64,000 bases of DNA from Parafilimonas sp. Lineage in GTDB: Bacteria; Bacteroidota; Bacteroidia; Chitinophagales; Chitinophagaceae. Made by a program: the position numbers and the translations under genes. Location of the stretch: contig JAFMEZ010000002.1 of the NCBI GenBank assembly GCA_017856455.1, forward strand, positions 24,848 to 88,847, given 5' to 3'. This document shows positions 35,992 through 45,340 of the stretch, in pieces. Within the stretch, counting starts at the first letter, position 1. The number at the start of each line of letters is the position of its first letter. The notes beneath the pieces are model-generated. The model did no database searches. It had not been told where the DNA came from and was given only the letters and a program-made list of their open reading frames with translations.

Positions 35992-36750
35992 ATGGCTCTA
36001 TTCAATTCAAGTAATCCGACACTTTCGGAAAAATCATTTGGACGTGTAATCAATATTCCTGGTTCGGGAAGCATGAGTTTTCGTGGGACACTCAATAAGT
36101 TTGGATTTTTGTTTTTAATGGTGATGGCAACTGCATTTTATGTGTGGAATGAGGCATCCGTTGGAAACAGTATACAAGGCTATATGATGGGCGGTGCGAT
36201 AGGTGGATTGGTGCTGGCATTGGTGCTAATGTTTAAGCCAGTTTGGGCTCAATTTCTTGCTCCTGCTTATGCTTTGTTAGAAGGACTGGTTATTGGTTCT
36301 ATCTCAGCATTATATAACAATGCTTTTGCAAAGGTGGCGCCTGGCATCGTTATGCAGGCTGTTATCTTGACCTTTGGAACTGCCATCGCAATGTATCTGT
36401 TGTACTCTTTCAGAATCATTCGTGTAACTGAAAAATTCAGATCAATCATGTTTGCTGCAATTGGTGGCATTGCATTGTTCTATCTTATCACGTTTATTTT
36501 ATCTCTTTTCGGCGTTCATGTTCAAGGATTGCAGGGTGGAAGTATGTTGAGCATTGGTATTTCAATTGCAATTACTGCTATTGCTGCACTAAGTTTATTG
36601 TTGGATTTTGACCGCATTGAGCAAGGTGCTTCTATGGGTGCACCAAAATATATGGAGTGGTATTGTGCATTCGGACTATTGGTAACCATGGTTTGGTTGT
36701 ATGTAGAAATTCTGCGTCTGTTGGGTAATATCTATGGTAGAAAAGAGTAG
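35992..36750 (+). CDS. Bax inhibitor-1/YccA family membrane protein
   Basis: 252 residues, seven predicted membrane helices (for example LNKFGFLFLMVMATAFYVW and the last helix VTMVWLYVEILRLLGNIYG). Tail Asp residues in LLLDFDRIEQGA are typical of the TMBIM family. A proposed role is cation (calcium) leak or membrane stress; in bacteria it is not settled. Monocistronic, ended by a strong terminator. Confidence 0.9.
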   Translation: MALFNSSNPTLSEKSFGRVINIPGSGSMSFRGTLNKFGFLFLMVMATAFYVWNEASVGNSIQGYMMGGAIGGLVLALVLMFKPVWAQFLAPAYALLEGLVIGSISALYNNAFAKVAPGIVMQAVILTFGTAIAMYLLYSFRIIRVTEKFRSIMFAAIGGIALFYLITFILSLFGVHVQGLQGGSMLSIGISIAITAIAALSLLLDFDRIEQGASMGAPKYMEWYCAFGLLVTMVWLYVEILRLLGNIYGRKE

Positions 36751-36766
36751 TCTAGTACTGAATGAT

Positions 36767-36802
36767 AAAAAAAATCCCACTCATTTGAGTGGGATTTTTT
36801 TT
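36767..36802. terminator. Bidirectional intrinsic terminator
   Basis: ATCCCACTCA / TGAGTGGGAT with a 2-base loop, flanked by an A tract on the left and a T tract on the right. It serves the convergent genes ending at 36750 and 36823. Confidence 0.92.
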
Positions 36803-36822
36803 ATTGTATGATTTGCGTGATA

Positions 36823-37629
36823 TCAATATCCATCACCATCTAACATGTTTCCAATCCCCCCTAAAATACTTCCTTCTTCTTTTCTGTTGAATGTTCCGTA
36901 AGACATGATTCTGCTTGCCAATCTGCTGATGGGAAGTGTTTGAATCCAAATTTTACCAGGACCCCTCAATGTGGCGAAGAATAAACCCTCACCTCCAAAA
37001 ATGGTATTCTTGATTCCTCCAACAAACTCAATATCATAATCTACTGTTTGTGTAAATGCAACCAAACAACCGGTATCAATTTTTAATACTTCACCTGGAG
37101 TCAAATAACGCTCGAATACATGTCCACCTGCATGTACAAAGGCCATACCATCACCTTCTAATTTTTGCATGATGAATCCCTCTCCACCAAAAAGACCAGT
37201 TCCTAGTCTTCTTTGAAACGCAATGCCAACTGAAACTCCTTTTGCTGCACACAAGAAAGAATCTTTCTGACAAATGATTCTGCCCTCTAATTGTTGCAGG
37301 TCTAATGGAATGATTTTACCAGGATAGGGAGAAGCAAAAGAAACTTTTTTCTTGCCTCCAACCATGTTGGTGAATGCTGTCATGAATAAACTTTCGCCAG
37401 TAAGCAATCTCTTACCTGCTGAAAAAAGTTTTCCAAGAACACCTTGGTTTTGGGTGGAACCATCTCCAAAGATGGTTTGCATTTGGATACCCTCATCCAT
37501 CATCATGAAACTACCGGCTTCTGCGATGGCTGTTTCTTGAGGATCCAGTTCTATTTCAACATATTGCATTTCTTCTCCAACAATCTTGTAATCGATTTCG
37601 TGGTTGGAGCGAGTTGTAAAGTTTTCCAT
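36823..37629 (-). CDS. AIM24/TIGR00266 family protein
   Basis: 268 residues with no signal peptide. The beta-rich AIM24-type fold is indicated by [32 protein letters not shown] and [21 protein letters not shown]. The family is widespread and has no firmly assigned biochemical role; some members affect mitochondrial inner-membrane organisation. It is downstream of the RND efflux operon but separated from it by a repeat hairpin. Confidence 0.9.
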   Translation of the reverse strand: MENFTTRSNHEIDYKIVGEEMQYVEIELDPQETAIAEAGSFMMMDEGIQMQTIFGDGSTQNQGVLGKLFSAGKRLLTGESLFMTAFTNMVGGKKKVSFASPYPGKIIPLDLQQLEGRIICQKDSFLCAAKGVSVGIAFQRRLGTGLFGGEGFIMQKLEGDGMAFVHAGGHVFERYLTPGEVLKIDTGCLVAFTQTVDYDIEFVGGIKNTIFGGEGLFFATLRGPGKIWIQTLPISRLASRIMSYGTFNRKEEGSILGGIGNMLDGDGY

Positions 37630-37649
37630 ATTTTAAATTTATAATTAAA

Positions 37650-37695
37650 GTTAACGGTTGACAGTTGACTGTTAACCGTTAACTGTCAACTGTTA
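37650..37695. repeat. Heptamer-repeat array, GTTRACN type
   Basis: Six consecutive 7-bp units plus a partial (GTTAACG, GTTGACA, GTTGACT and variants) abut the stop of the RND permease. Arms 37661-37676 and 37678-37693 are 16-bp complements with one mismatch. It probably ends the efflux operon transcript before the AIM24-like gene; no T tract is obvious. Confidence 0.62.
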
Positions 37696-40600
37696 TTTCC
37701 CATTCCATACTGGTTTTCCTTGGATCTTTCTTACGAGGTACATGATACCTGTGAAAATAAAGAAGAATGGTCCAAGTAATCCTAGCAATGAAATCCATTT
37801 GCCTTGATAAAATTTCTGCATTGGTCTTTTCAATCTTTCAGCAATCAAATACATTGCTGGAACGATCAATAAGGTCATGAAGAATGCAAATATCAATCCC
37901 CATATGATAGTAAGTGATAATGGTTTCCAGAATGCAACATTATCGCCACCAAAGAAGATATGTGGATTCAGATCTGTAAATAGTGTTACAAAGTTGATGT
38001 TAAAGCCAACAGCAAGGGGAATCAATGCCAATATTGCTGCAAGTGCTGTTAGCAATACTGGAACGATCCTGGTTTTACCAGCTTCAATAACAGCCTCTCT
38101 TGTTTTCATACCTCTTGCCCTCAGTTCATCTGCAAATTCAATGACAAGAATACCGTTTTTCACAACGATACCAGAAAGTCCAACGATTCCAATACCACTT
38201 GTAACTGCTGCAAAAGTAGAGCGGAAGATTCCGTATCCAAGTAATACTCCTATCAAACTGAACATGATTTCCGATAGTACAATCATTGTTCTGCTATAAG
38301 ATCCAAATTGTAGGATTAAAATCAATAAGATAAAACCAACTGCTATGAACAAGGCATTACTTAAGAAGCCTGCAGTTTCTCTCAATTGTTCTTCTTCACC
38401 TGTTTGTGCAACAGATATTCCTTCAGCTTTTTCATTGAATACATCAATGTATTTTTTAATCTCAGTATTCACGCTTTGAGGAGTATAGCCTTGTGAAGTA
38501 AGTACATTCGAGTAAATGGTGATGACTCTTTTTTGTTCACTTCTTTTGATGCTTCCGTAGGTATTGCTGATATCAGATTTTACCACAGAGCTGATAGGGA
38601 CTTGTTTGATCATTCCTGTAGTAAAATCTCTGTAAGTGATTCTCATATTCAACAACTCAGATAAAGTTTTTCTCTGGGTTGCATCATTTCTTACAGTGAT
38701 CTTATATTCTTCCTCTCCAATTTTTAATTTGGAAATTTCTTTTCCAAATAATGCTGTCCTGATTTCCAATCCCACCTGTGCAGTTGATATTCCCTGCATC
38801 AATGCTCTTTCTCTATCAACGGATAATCCAATTTCTGGATTGTTCAAATCAATATCAATTTTCAATTCTTCAACACCAGGAATATTTTTATCACTCAGAT
38901 AATTTCTAAGTTTAATTGCAGTACTGGTAAGGTCCTCAAAGTTTTCACCAGTCACTTCAATATTAATCGGACTCTTGGTGGGCGGACCATTACTTTCCTG
39001 TGCAACACTGATCTCAGCTGATGGAATACCTTTGATGGTCTGACGAACAGCATCTAGGTATGGTGTGGTTGATTTACCATCTCTTTTTTCAAATGGTACA
39101 AAATTTACCTGTATTCTGCTCAACTCTGGACGAGTACTTCTGTCACCGCTATTTGGATCACTTGCGCCGACTGCAACATTCGCAATAACACTTTCAACCA
39201 ATGGATTTTTCTTTCCATTGTCGATTCCAAGTACTTGATTGATTTTTCTTTCGAGTGATTGCGTAACTGAATCTGTATACTTCACATCTGTTCCAGAAGG
39301 AAGTTTCATATAGACATAAATTGTATTTGGGTCACCTTGTGGGAATAATACAATTGGAACATTTCTCATTCCGAAGAAAAAGAAAGAGAATATAAGTAAG
39401 GCAAAAGTTGCCAGTAACATCTTAACTGGTCTCCATCCCTGGGTCGTCCATCTCAACAATATTTCATACCTGTTCATTAATGCTGGTAGAAGTCTTTGTT
39501 GGAAGAAATTGATGGCATCAGTCAAAACATATGCATTCAGTACCATCAGTAATGCAAAGAATAGAAGCATATTACCGATAAATCTGAATGATGCCTGATC
39601 CCCTCCATAACCTGCTAAATCAAATAACAATCCCATTACTGCCAACAGAAGGAAAAATGGTTTTCTGAAAACAGTTGATTTAGGTTTTTTCTCATGCTCC
39701 TCGTGTGCCATGAAATCCACTGCAAAAACCGGATTCATGATGTATGCAACAATCAAAGATGCTGTTAGTGTAAAGATCAACATCGTAGGCAAATAGATCA
39801 TGAATTTTCCGATGATGCCTGGCCAAAACAATAGAGGAACAAACGGTGCAAGCGTAGTTAGTGTTCCTGCTAATACTGGAACAAACACTTCACCAGCTGC
39901 ATATTTTGCAGCATCTACTGCTGATATCTTTCCTTTACCCTGTGAAAAAATTCTATGTGTATTTTCAATCACTACAATTGCATCATCCACTACAATACCT
40001 AGTCCAAATAATAGTGCGAAGAGTACGATAAAGTTTAAAGTAACGTTTGAACCTACAATAAAGTCTGCTGTTGGCAAGAAAATAAAAGCAAGGAACATGC
40101 TCAGTGGAACAGAAAGTGCCACAAAGAATGAATTGGTTATACCCATGAAAAACATGAGAATGATTAAAACCAGTATGAAGCCAATGATGATTGAATTCAC
40201 CAATTCATCAAATGCTGCTGCAGCTTTTATACTTAAATCACCTGTAATACTTACATTAAGATCCTTGGGAAACTGGTCTTCCTTCATTTCATTTACCAAT
40301 GCATTGATTTTCTCTGATGCATTGATCAGGTTTTCTCCAGAACGCTTGATGATGCTTAGGGTTACTACGTTTTTACCATTTAAGCGTGCATAACTTTCTT
40401 TTTCTTTGACTGTATCAACGATGCTTGCAAAATCTTTAATATAGAAAGGAGCGCCGTAAATATTTTTAACGACCATATTATTCAGATCAAGCGCTGAATT
40501 GAATTGGCCACTTAACCTCAATGCTCTTTTTTGATCACCCACTTGTAAGAGTCCGCCTGATATATCCAGGTTTTCACGTTGAATAGCCTGTTCGATGTCT

Positions 40601-41262
40601 GTAAATCCAATTTTCGCTGCCTCCATTTTGAATCGATCAACGTTGATTTGAATTTCTCTCTCGGGTGCACCGATTAGGTCAACGCGACTGATTTCGCTGA
40701 GTTCTTCAATTTTATCTTTCAGTTGATCTGCAAAATCTCCCAACTTAACTGCATCATAGTCACCACTTACGTTAACCGACATGATAGGGAGTTCTGACAA
40801 TGATAATTCCTGCACAACAGGTTCTTGGGTAAGATCATTGGGGAGGTCTTTTTTTGCCTTATCAACTGCATCCCGCATTTTTTGCAGCGCTACATCAGTC
40901 TTAACAGAAGTACTAAACTCAACGATGATTGCAGAAAAGTCCTGCAGAGAAGTTGATTTAATGCTGTTGATTTTTACGCCTGTGATGCCTTTGAGTTGTT
41001 TTTCAATGGGACGGGTTACAAGACTTTCAATTTCTTTTGGTGAGTTACCAACATAAACAGTTTGTACAAAAATATTTGGGATAACTACATCTGGATACTG
41101 TTCTTTGGGATACGAGAGGAAGAGTCCAATTCCCCACACAGATATGATTAGCGTGAGCAGGTAAACGGCTGTCTTGTTTTTAATTGCCCAATTCGTTGGT
41201 CCAAATGTTTTTGGATTCTGCAACAACTTGAATATGGGATTATTATTTGACAGGTTGTCCAT
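37693..41262 (-). CDS. RND efflux permease (AcrB/HAE1 type)
   Basis: 1189 residues. N-terminal helix then the porter domain; the second helix cluster includes LFGLGIVVDDAIVVIENTHR, the conserved proton-relay Asp pair region. Two repeats of the RND fold are present, with an extra loop and helices between them (about residues 520-590) and a C-terminal extension, longer than the roughly 1050 of AcrB. It forms the inner-membrane pump of the tripartite efflux system encoded by the three upstream genes. Confidence 0.95.
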   Translation of the reverse strand: MDNLSNNNPIFKLLQNPKTFGPTNWAIKNKTAVYLLTLIISVWGIGLFLSYPKEQYPDVVIPNIFVQTVYVGNSPKEIESLVTRPIEKQLKGITGVKINSIKSTSLQDFSAIIVEFSTSVKTDVALQKMRDAVDKAKKDLPNDLTQEPVVQELSLSELPIMSVNVSGDYDAVKLGDFADQLKDKIEELSEISRVDLIGAPEREIQINVDRFKMEAAKIGFTDIEQAIQRENLDISGGLLQVGDQKRALRLSGQFNSALDLNNMVVKNIYGAPFYIKDFASIVDTVKEKESYARLNGKNVVTLSIIKRSGENLINASEKINALVNEMKEDQFPKDLNVSITGDLSIKAAAAFDELVNSIIIGFILVLIILMFFMGITNSFFVALSVPLSMFLAFIFLPTADFIVGSNVTLNFIVLFALLFGLGIVVDDAIVVIENTHRIFSQGKGKISAVDAAKYAAGEVFVPVLAGTLTTLAPFVPLLFWPGIIGKFMIYLPTMLIFTLTASLIVAYIMNPVFAVDFMAHEEHEKKPKSTVFRKPFFLLLAVMGLLFDLAGYGGDQASFRFIGNMLLFFALLMVLNAYVLTDAINFFQQRLLPALMNRYEILLRWTTQGWRPVKMLLATFALLIFSFFFFGMRNVPIVLFPQGDPNTIYVYMKLPSGTDVKYTDSVTQSLERKINQVLGIDNGKKNPLVESVIANVAVGASDPNSGDRSTRPELSRIQVNFVPFEKRDGKSTTPYLDAVRQTIKGIPSAEISVAQESNGPPTKSPINIEVTGENFEDLTSTAIKLRNYLSDKNIPGVEELKIDIDLNNPEIGLSVDRERALMQGISTAQVGLEIRTALFGKEISKLKIGEEEYKITVRNDATQRKTLSELLNMRITYRDFTTGMIKQVPISSVVKSDISNTYGSIKRSEQKRVITIYSNVLTSQGYTPQSVNTEIKKYIDVFNEKAEGISVAQTGEEEQLRETAGFLSNALFIAVGFILLILILQFGSYSRTMIVLSEIMFSLIGVLLGYGIFRSTFAAVTSGIGIVGLSGIVVKNGILVIEFADELRARGMKTREAVIEAGKTRIVPVLLTALAAILALIPLAVGFNINFVTLFTDLNPHIFFGGDNVAFWKPLSLTIIWGLIFAFFMTLLIVPAMYLIAERLKRPMQKFYQGKWISLLGLLGPFFFIFTGIMYLVRKIQGKPVWNGK

Positions 41263-41294
41263 GTTTATAATTTTAAAAATTTCTATTGATTATT

Positions 41295-42440
41295 TTATTT
41301 CGCTGCTGTTGTCAACAATTGACCTTCGTAAATACCCTGAAATCCTTTTGTGATAAGTTTCTCATTGGTATTCAAGCCTGATTTTACCTCAATCAATTCA
41401 TCATAAAATTCACCTATGGTGATTGTCTTCTTGCGAGCAATTAACTTGCCGTTTTCTTCTGACATCACAAATACATATTTTCCTTTTTCATCCGTTTGCA
41501 CAGTTTCTACAGGAACAACTATTGCATTTTTAGCCTGATGGTCAAGCAATTTCACGATAGCCACCTGATTCGGTTTGATATTTGTTTTAGAGGGAAGCTT
41601 GGCTTCAGCCACAAAGCTTCTTGAAGTAATATTAATGGTTTCAGCAATAACACTGATCTGTGAATTGAATGTTTCATTCAGATCTGGAATATTGATGATG
41701 GCAGACATCCCTTTCTTTACTTTGCTGATATAATTTTCTGGAATATCTACAATAGCTTTCAAATTACCTGGGTTAACAATTACAATAGTTGCCATTGGGT
41801 TACCTACGAAAGTTTCTCCCACTTTGATACCAACGCTTTCGATGATTCCACTCACCTCAGCAGTAACTTGAGTCGTGCTGAGTTGTTCTTTTACCAATGC
41901 CAATTGTTTTTCCAAGCTCTCTACATTGTTTTTGGCAGAAAGAAATTGTACTTCTGTGCCGATTCCCTCTTTCCATAAGTTTTCTTGTCTTGAGAAAATA
42001 TTTTTAGCAAATGACAATTGACTTTCTACTTGTTTGATGTTCTGTTGTACGATACCATCTTCCAATTTCATGAGCAGTTGTCCTTTTCTTACTGCATCAC
42101 CTTGTTTTACAAAAATCTGCTTTACCTGTCCGCCCATTCCTCTTGGTGTTACATAAGAAACATTTTCGGTAGACACTTTACCTTGAAGTTCGATATAGTG
42201 ACTGAAATCTTGTGTTGTAAGCATTGTAGTCTCTACAAGTTTTAATTTTTCAGCACCGGTACTTCCTGAAATTTTGTTGATTTCAGTTTGAAGGGCATTG
42301 ATTTTGTTATTGAGCTCATCTCTTTGTTTTGTAAGAGATTCCAAAGTTGATTTTTTGCTTGCCAGATCCTGATTGGCTTCTTTTTTACCACCGCAGGATG
42401 CCAAGAAAGCAAGTGTTACGATTACGAATAGCTTTTTCAT
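41295..42440 (-). CDS. RND efflux periplasmic adaptor (lipoprotein)
   Basis: 381 residues. Lipobox LASC at about residue 16, a coiled coil from about 25 (KKSTLESLTKQRDELNNKINALQTEI), a barrel-sandwich hybrid (GQVKQIFVKQGDAVRKGQLLMKLED) and a second half SGIIESVGIKVGETFVG. It bridges the permease and the TolC-like channel. It lies 32 bp upstream of the permease gene. Confidence 0.95.
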   Translation of the reverse strand: MKKLFVIVTLAFLASCGGKKEANQDLASKKSTLESLTKQRDELNNKINALQTEINKISGSTGAEKLKLVETTMLTTQDFSHYIELQGKVSTENVSYVTPRGMGGQVKQIFVKQGDAVRKGQLLMKLEDGIVQQNIKQVESQLSFAKNIFSRQENLWKEGIGTEVQFLSAKNNVESLEKQLALVKEQLSTTQVTAEVSGIIESVGIKVGETFVGNPMATIVIVNPGNLKAIVDIPENYISKVKKGMSAIINIPDLNETFNSQISVIAETINITSRSFVAEAKLPSKTNIKPNQVAIVKLLDHQAKNAIVVPVETVQTDEKGKYVFVMSEENGKLIARKKTITIGEFYDELIEVKSGLNTNEKLITKGFQGIYEGQLLTTAAK

Positions 42441-42458
42441 ATTGATCTATTATATATT

Positions 42459-43859
42459 TTAAAGTTTACCTAGTGCTTTTGTGAAAGAAATTTTTGCATT
42501 AACGGCATCAAACAATGCCTGGAAGTAGTTTGATTGTGCATTTTCTAACTCTGTTTGGGTTTGCAACAATTCAAAACTAGAGCCCAATCCCTGCTCATAT
42601 TTTTTCTTGGTTGTATTGTATACTTTCTCAGCAAGCTGAACATTTCTCTCTTGAACATCTAATGATGAGAGTGCATTCTTGAATTGAGTAGAGGAAGCTT
42701 TGAGCTGAAGATCTATTGCTCTTTGCAGATTTTGAATCGTGTTATCAATTTTTTCAACGTTCATGTTAGCCTGCTTGATGCGTTGATTCTTTTGTCCGCC
42801 ATCAAAAATGGGCACACTCAAATTAATACCAAGAACAGAAGCCTTGAACCATTTTTGATTAAAGTCAAAAAAGTTGAACTCTTGTCTCAATGCGTTTCTG
42901 CTATAACTCCAATAGCTTGCCAACGTTGGGGCAAATGAGAGTTTTTGTCTCTTTAGATCCAAGCCCTGTAAATCTCTTACTACATTGAGCAATTGAATTT
43001 CTTTTCTGTCGGTATAGTTGAAATTTCCAAGTTCGAGGAGTCCTTTTTTCACCAAGTCTTCTGTGAGTACATCTGTCAATTGTAGGCTATCCTTTTGGTC
43101 AATGGAAAGCACAAATTTTAAAGATGCATATCCAATTTCAATCAATCTTTCAATTTGACTTGAGGTGGTGCTCAGATTATTTAACGTTACCTGTGTTTTG
43201 TCAATATCCAATTTTTCTGCAAAGCCATTTTTAAAGAGCTTTTCTTGGTCTTGCTTTAACTTGTCTAATCGCTTGATGCTCTCATCAAGGTAATGCTTTC
43301 TTTTCTCGGCAATTAAAATGCTGTAATAAGCGCGCAATACATTGCTTTTAACAGAATCTTCCATTACACGGATGTTCGCATCAGTGTAATCTACTGCCTT
43401 CTTTCTGGCAGAAATGGCAATGAACAAATCTGGTTGAAAAAGAAGCTGTTGAAATTGAAAGCCTGCAGTCGATTGCCAAGGCACACCAAACTGTGCAGGG
43501 AAAAATTGCGCTGGTCCTGTTGGTTGTGTGATTGTATTTCCACTTCCATCCTTTACTCCATTTTTTGATAAAACGCCATACACAGCTGGAGAGATGAAGT
43601 CTGGCAATAGTGTTACAGGGATACTGAAGAAGTGTTGCATTTGAACACTACCATTTACCTGAGGGGTTGCCTGAGCAATATACTCCTTGTTTTTAGCGAT
43701 TTGAATTTCTTTGTCAAGTCGAAGGTTTTTGAGCTCAGTTGCGTTTTTCAATGCCATTGCCGTTGCTTCTGCTGCCGACAACTTGAATGTTTGCTGGGCT
43801 TGGGTTGATCCCAACAACAATTGAAAAACCACTGCAAATAGTAAACTCACACGTGTCAT
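42459..43859 (-). CDS. TolC family outer-membrane channel
   Basis: 466 residues with signal peptide ending AQ (SLLFAVVFQLLLGSTQAQ). Two long helical repeats, including YEQGLGSSFELLQTQTELENAQ, the classical TolC motif near the C-terminus. It is the outer-membrane exit duct of the efflux system; its gene starts 3 bp after the regulator gene. Confidence 0.94.
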   Translation of the reverse strand: MTRVSLLFAVVFQLLLGSTQAQQTFKLSAAEATAMALKNATELKNLRLDKEIQIAKNKEYIAQATPQVNGSVQMQHFFSIPVTLLPDFISPAVYGVLSKNGVKDGSGNTITQPTGPAQFFPAQFGVPWQSTAGFQFQQLLFQPDLFIAISARKKAVDYTDANIRVMEDSVKSNVLRAYYSILIAEKRKHYLDESIKRLDKLKQDQEKLFKNGFAEKLDIDKTQVTLNNLSTTSSQIERLIEIGYASLKFVLSIDQKDSLQLTDVLTEDLVKKGLLELGNFNYTDRKEIQLLNVVRDLQGLDLKRQKLSFAPTLASYWSYSRNALRQEFNFFDFNQKWFKASVLGINLSVPIFDGGQKNQRIKQANMNVEKIDNTIQNLQRAIDLQLKASSTQFKNALSSLDVQERNVQLAEKVYNTTKKKYEQGLGSSFELLQTQTELENAQSNYFQALFDAVNAKISFTKALGKL

Positions 43860-43862
43860 TTG

Positions 43863-44492
43863 TTATTGATTTATATTGTTATTTTCTTTTCGTTTGTTTT
43901 TATATGATTCGATTAAGTTGAATCCTTTTTCAGTGGCTAAGCCGTATAAAAAATTTTCTATGATGACCAATGAAACTTCAGTAACGTTGAATTTTTCTGT
44001 CGGGAATGCATTCATGTTGAATCCCATCATCAAAGTTTCCAACCTGAATTTTGCCAGGATATTAATTTTAATATCACTTCTGTATAAACCTTCTTCGACT
44101 CCCTTTTTTAAATTATTGGAGATGATTGTTAAGAGGAAATCATTCTGATAAGCATGAAATTTTTGAAAGGAGGAAAAATGATACTTCTGCAAATCAAAAA
44201 TCACAACTGGATTCATGTTTCTTGAATGTTTCACCATCATGTCCATCGTATTGAAAATTTCCTCGATGGCATTGGATGCAGATTCAACTGTTTGACGGGT
44301 TTCTGACTGCATGTTGCAGATCTGTCCCTCCAATACCAGGTCAACCAATTCATCCTTGTCCTGAAAATGTTGGTAGAGTGTCTTCTTGGAAATGCCCAAC
44401 TGTGTAGCAATCTCATCCATCGATACCGACCGGATACCCAATTTTAGAAATAGGGTTCTGGCTTCTTGTATGATTCTTTCTTTGAGCTCCAT
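43863..44492 (-). CDS. TetR/AcrR family regulator of the efflux operon
   Basis: 209 residues. N-terminal helix-turn-helix: ARTLFLKLGIRSVSMDEIA then LGISKKTLYQHFQDKDELV. The ligand-binding C-terminus is variable, as usual. It is the first gene of the efflux operon and probably an autorepressor: an inverted repeat (AAACTAC and GTAGTTT, 44508-44514 and 44534-44540) overlaps its -7 box. Confidence 0.93.
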   Translation of the reverse strand: MELKERIIQEARTLFLKLGIRSVSMDEIATQLGISKKTLYQHFQDKDELVDLVLEGQICNMQSETRQTVESASNAIEEIFNTMDMMVKHSRNMNPVVIFDLQKYHFSSFQKFHAYQNDFLLTIISNNLKKGVEEGLYRSDIKINILAKFRLETLMMGFNMNAFPTEKFNVTEVSLVIIENFLYGLATEKGFNLIESYKNKRKENNNINQ

Positions 44493-44505
44493 AATTTTGA
44501 GGGCG

Positions 44506-44513
44506 CAAAACTA
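44506..44513 (-). promoter_or_regulatory. -7 box of the efflux operon
   Basis: TAGTTTTG on the minus strand, an exact TAnnTTTG, ending 13 bases before the tetR ATG and overlapped by the left arm of the inverted repeat at 44508-44540. Confidence 0.6.
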
Positions 44514-44540
44514 CGGAAACTATTTTTGTTAATGTAGTTT
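44508..44540. promoter_or_regulatory. Putative TetR operator
   Basis: AAACTAC and GTAGTTT form a perfect 7-bp inverted repeat separated by 19 bases; an inner GAAACTA/TAGTTTC pair (44516-44522, 44535-44541) overlaps it. It covers the promoter of the efflux operon, a standard place for TetR autorepression (inference). Confidence 0.5.
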
Positions 44541-44667
44541 CTATGTTAATCTTTTGTAAATATGCAATTCATCATGTTTTTTGTATTTCAGGCCATTTTT
44601 AGGTAATTATTGGTGTTTTTCGTTCAAATTCGGGTGATTTTACCCCAAAATTGGTCATTTTAGGGTG
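44541..44667. other. AT-rich divergent intergenic region
   Basis: Part of the longest gene-free stretch of the window (44493-44690). Apart from the flanking promoter elements I see only AT-rich sequence and loosely repeated words such as TTTTAGG and CCATTTTT/TCATTTT. No RNA gene or riboswitch is recognisable. Confidence 0.4.
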
Positions 44668-44675
44668 TATATTTG
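44668..44675 (+). promoter_or_regulatory. -7 box of the DUF502 gene
   Basis: TATATTTG, an exact TAnnTTTG, ending 15 bases before the ATG at 44691. It contains the rejected upstream TTG start. Confidence 0.55.
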
Positions 44676-44690
44676 ATAAAATACATTAGG

Positions 44691-45320
44691 ATGAAATCAT
44701 TCACGCCAGGGAGGCTAATTTATTATTTTTTCCAGGGACTCATCATCTTGGCGCCGATAGTGATCACCGCATGGGCAGTGGTTTCTTTGTTCAATTTTGT
44801 GGATGATATTTTGCCAAATGTGTTAAGGGTTTTGGTGCCCGATATGGTGAAGTTAGACGCTCAGGGTAATCCGGCTAAGATACCTGGACTTGGATTTCTT
44901 ACAGTTGTATTGATTGTGTTGATTGTAGGATATTTATCCTCACTATTCTTTATATCAAGACTGGTGAATTTATTTGATACGATTTTGGAGAAAACGCCAG
45001 GTATCAAATTAATCTATACAACCGTAAAAGATTTTCTAGAAGCATTTGCTGGAAACAAAAGAAAATTCAATAAACCTGTACTTGTTGCAGTGGATGATAA
45101 GGAAGTATGGAGGTTGGGATTTATTACCCAAACTGATCTTTCGCAATTCGGATTGATCGACTACTATTGCGTTTATGTTCCACATTCTTATGCATTTTCT
45201 GGAGTTACTTATATGGTCCAGAAGGATCGTATCAAGATATTGAATGATGTCAAATCTGGAGATGCAATGAAGTTTATTGTTTCAGGAGGAGTTACTGATT
45301 TAACAGAAGGTGAAGTTTAG
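44691..45320 (+). CDS. DUF502 family membrane protein
   Basis: 209 residues from ATG 44691. Two membrane helices: LIILAPIVITAWAVVSLF near the start and FLTVVLIVLIVGYLSSLFF around residues 70-90, then TPGIKLIYTTVKDFLEAFAG, a hallmark of DUF502. Function is unknown; related plant proteins (COV1 type) act in membrane trafficking. It is followed after 20 bp by the phospholipase C-like gene. Confidence 0.9.
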   Translation: MKSFTPGRLIYYFFQGLIILAPIVITAWAVVSLFNFVDDILPNVLRVLVPDMVKLDAQGNPAKIPGLGFLTVVLIVLIVGYLSSLFFISRLVNLFDTILEKTPGIKLIYTTVKDFLEAFAGNKRKFNKPVLVAVDDKEVWRLGFITQTDLSQFGLIDYYCVYVPHSYAFSGVTYMVQKDRIKILNDVKSGDAMKFIVSGGVTDLTEGEV

Positions 45321-45340
45321 TTTCTTTTCTATAATAGTTG

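Noticed and set aside
39800-40393. Open frame of 197 codons antisense to the RND permease
   Set aside because: Shadow of membrane-helix codons in a well-supported gene; no independent promoter or motif.
44541-44667. Possible small RNA or riboswitch in the longest intergenic stretch
   Set aside because: No stable stem set, no known riboswitch core and no terminator; only AT-rich sequence with loose word repeats.
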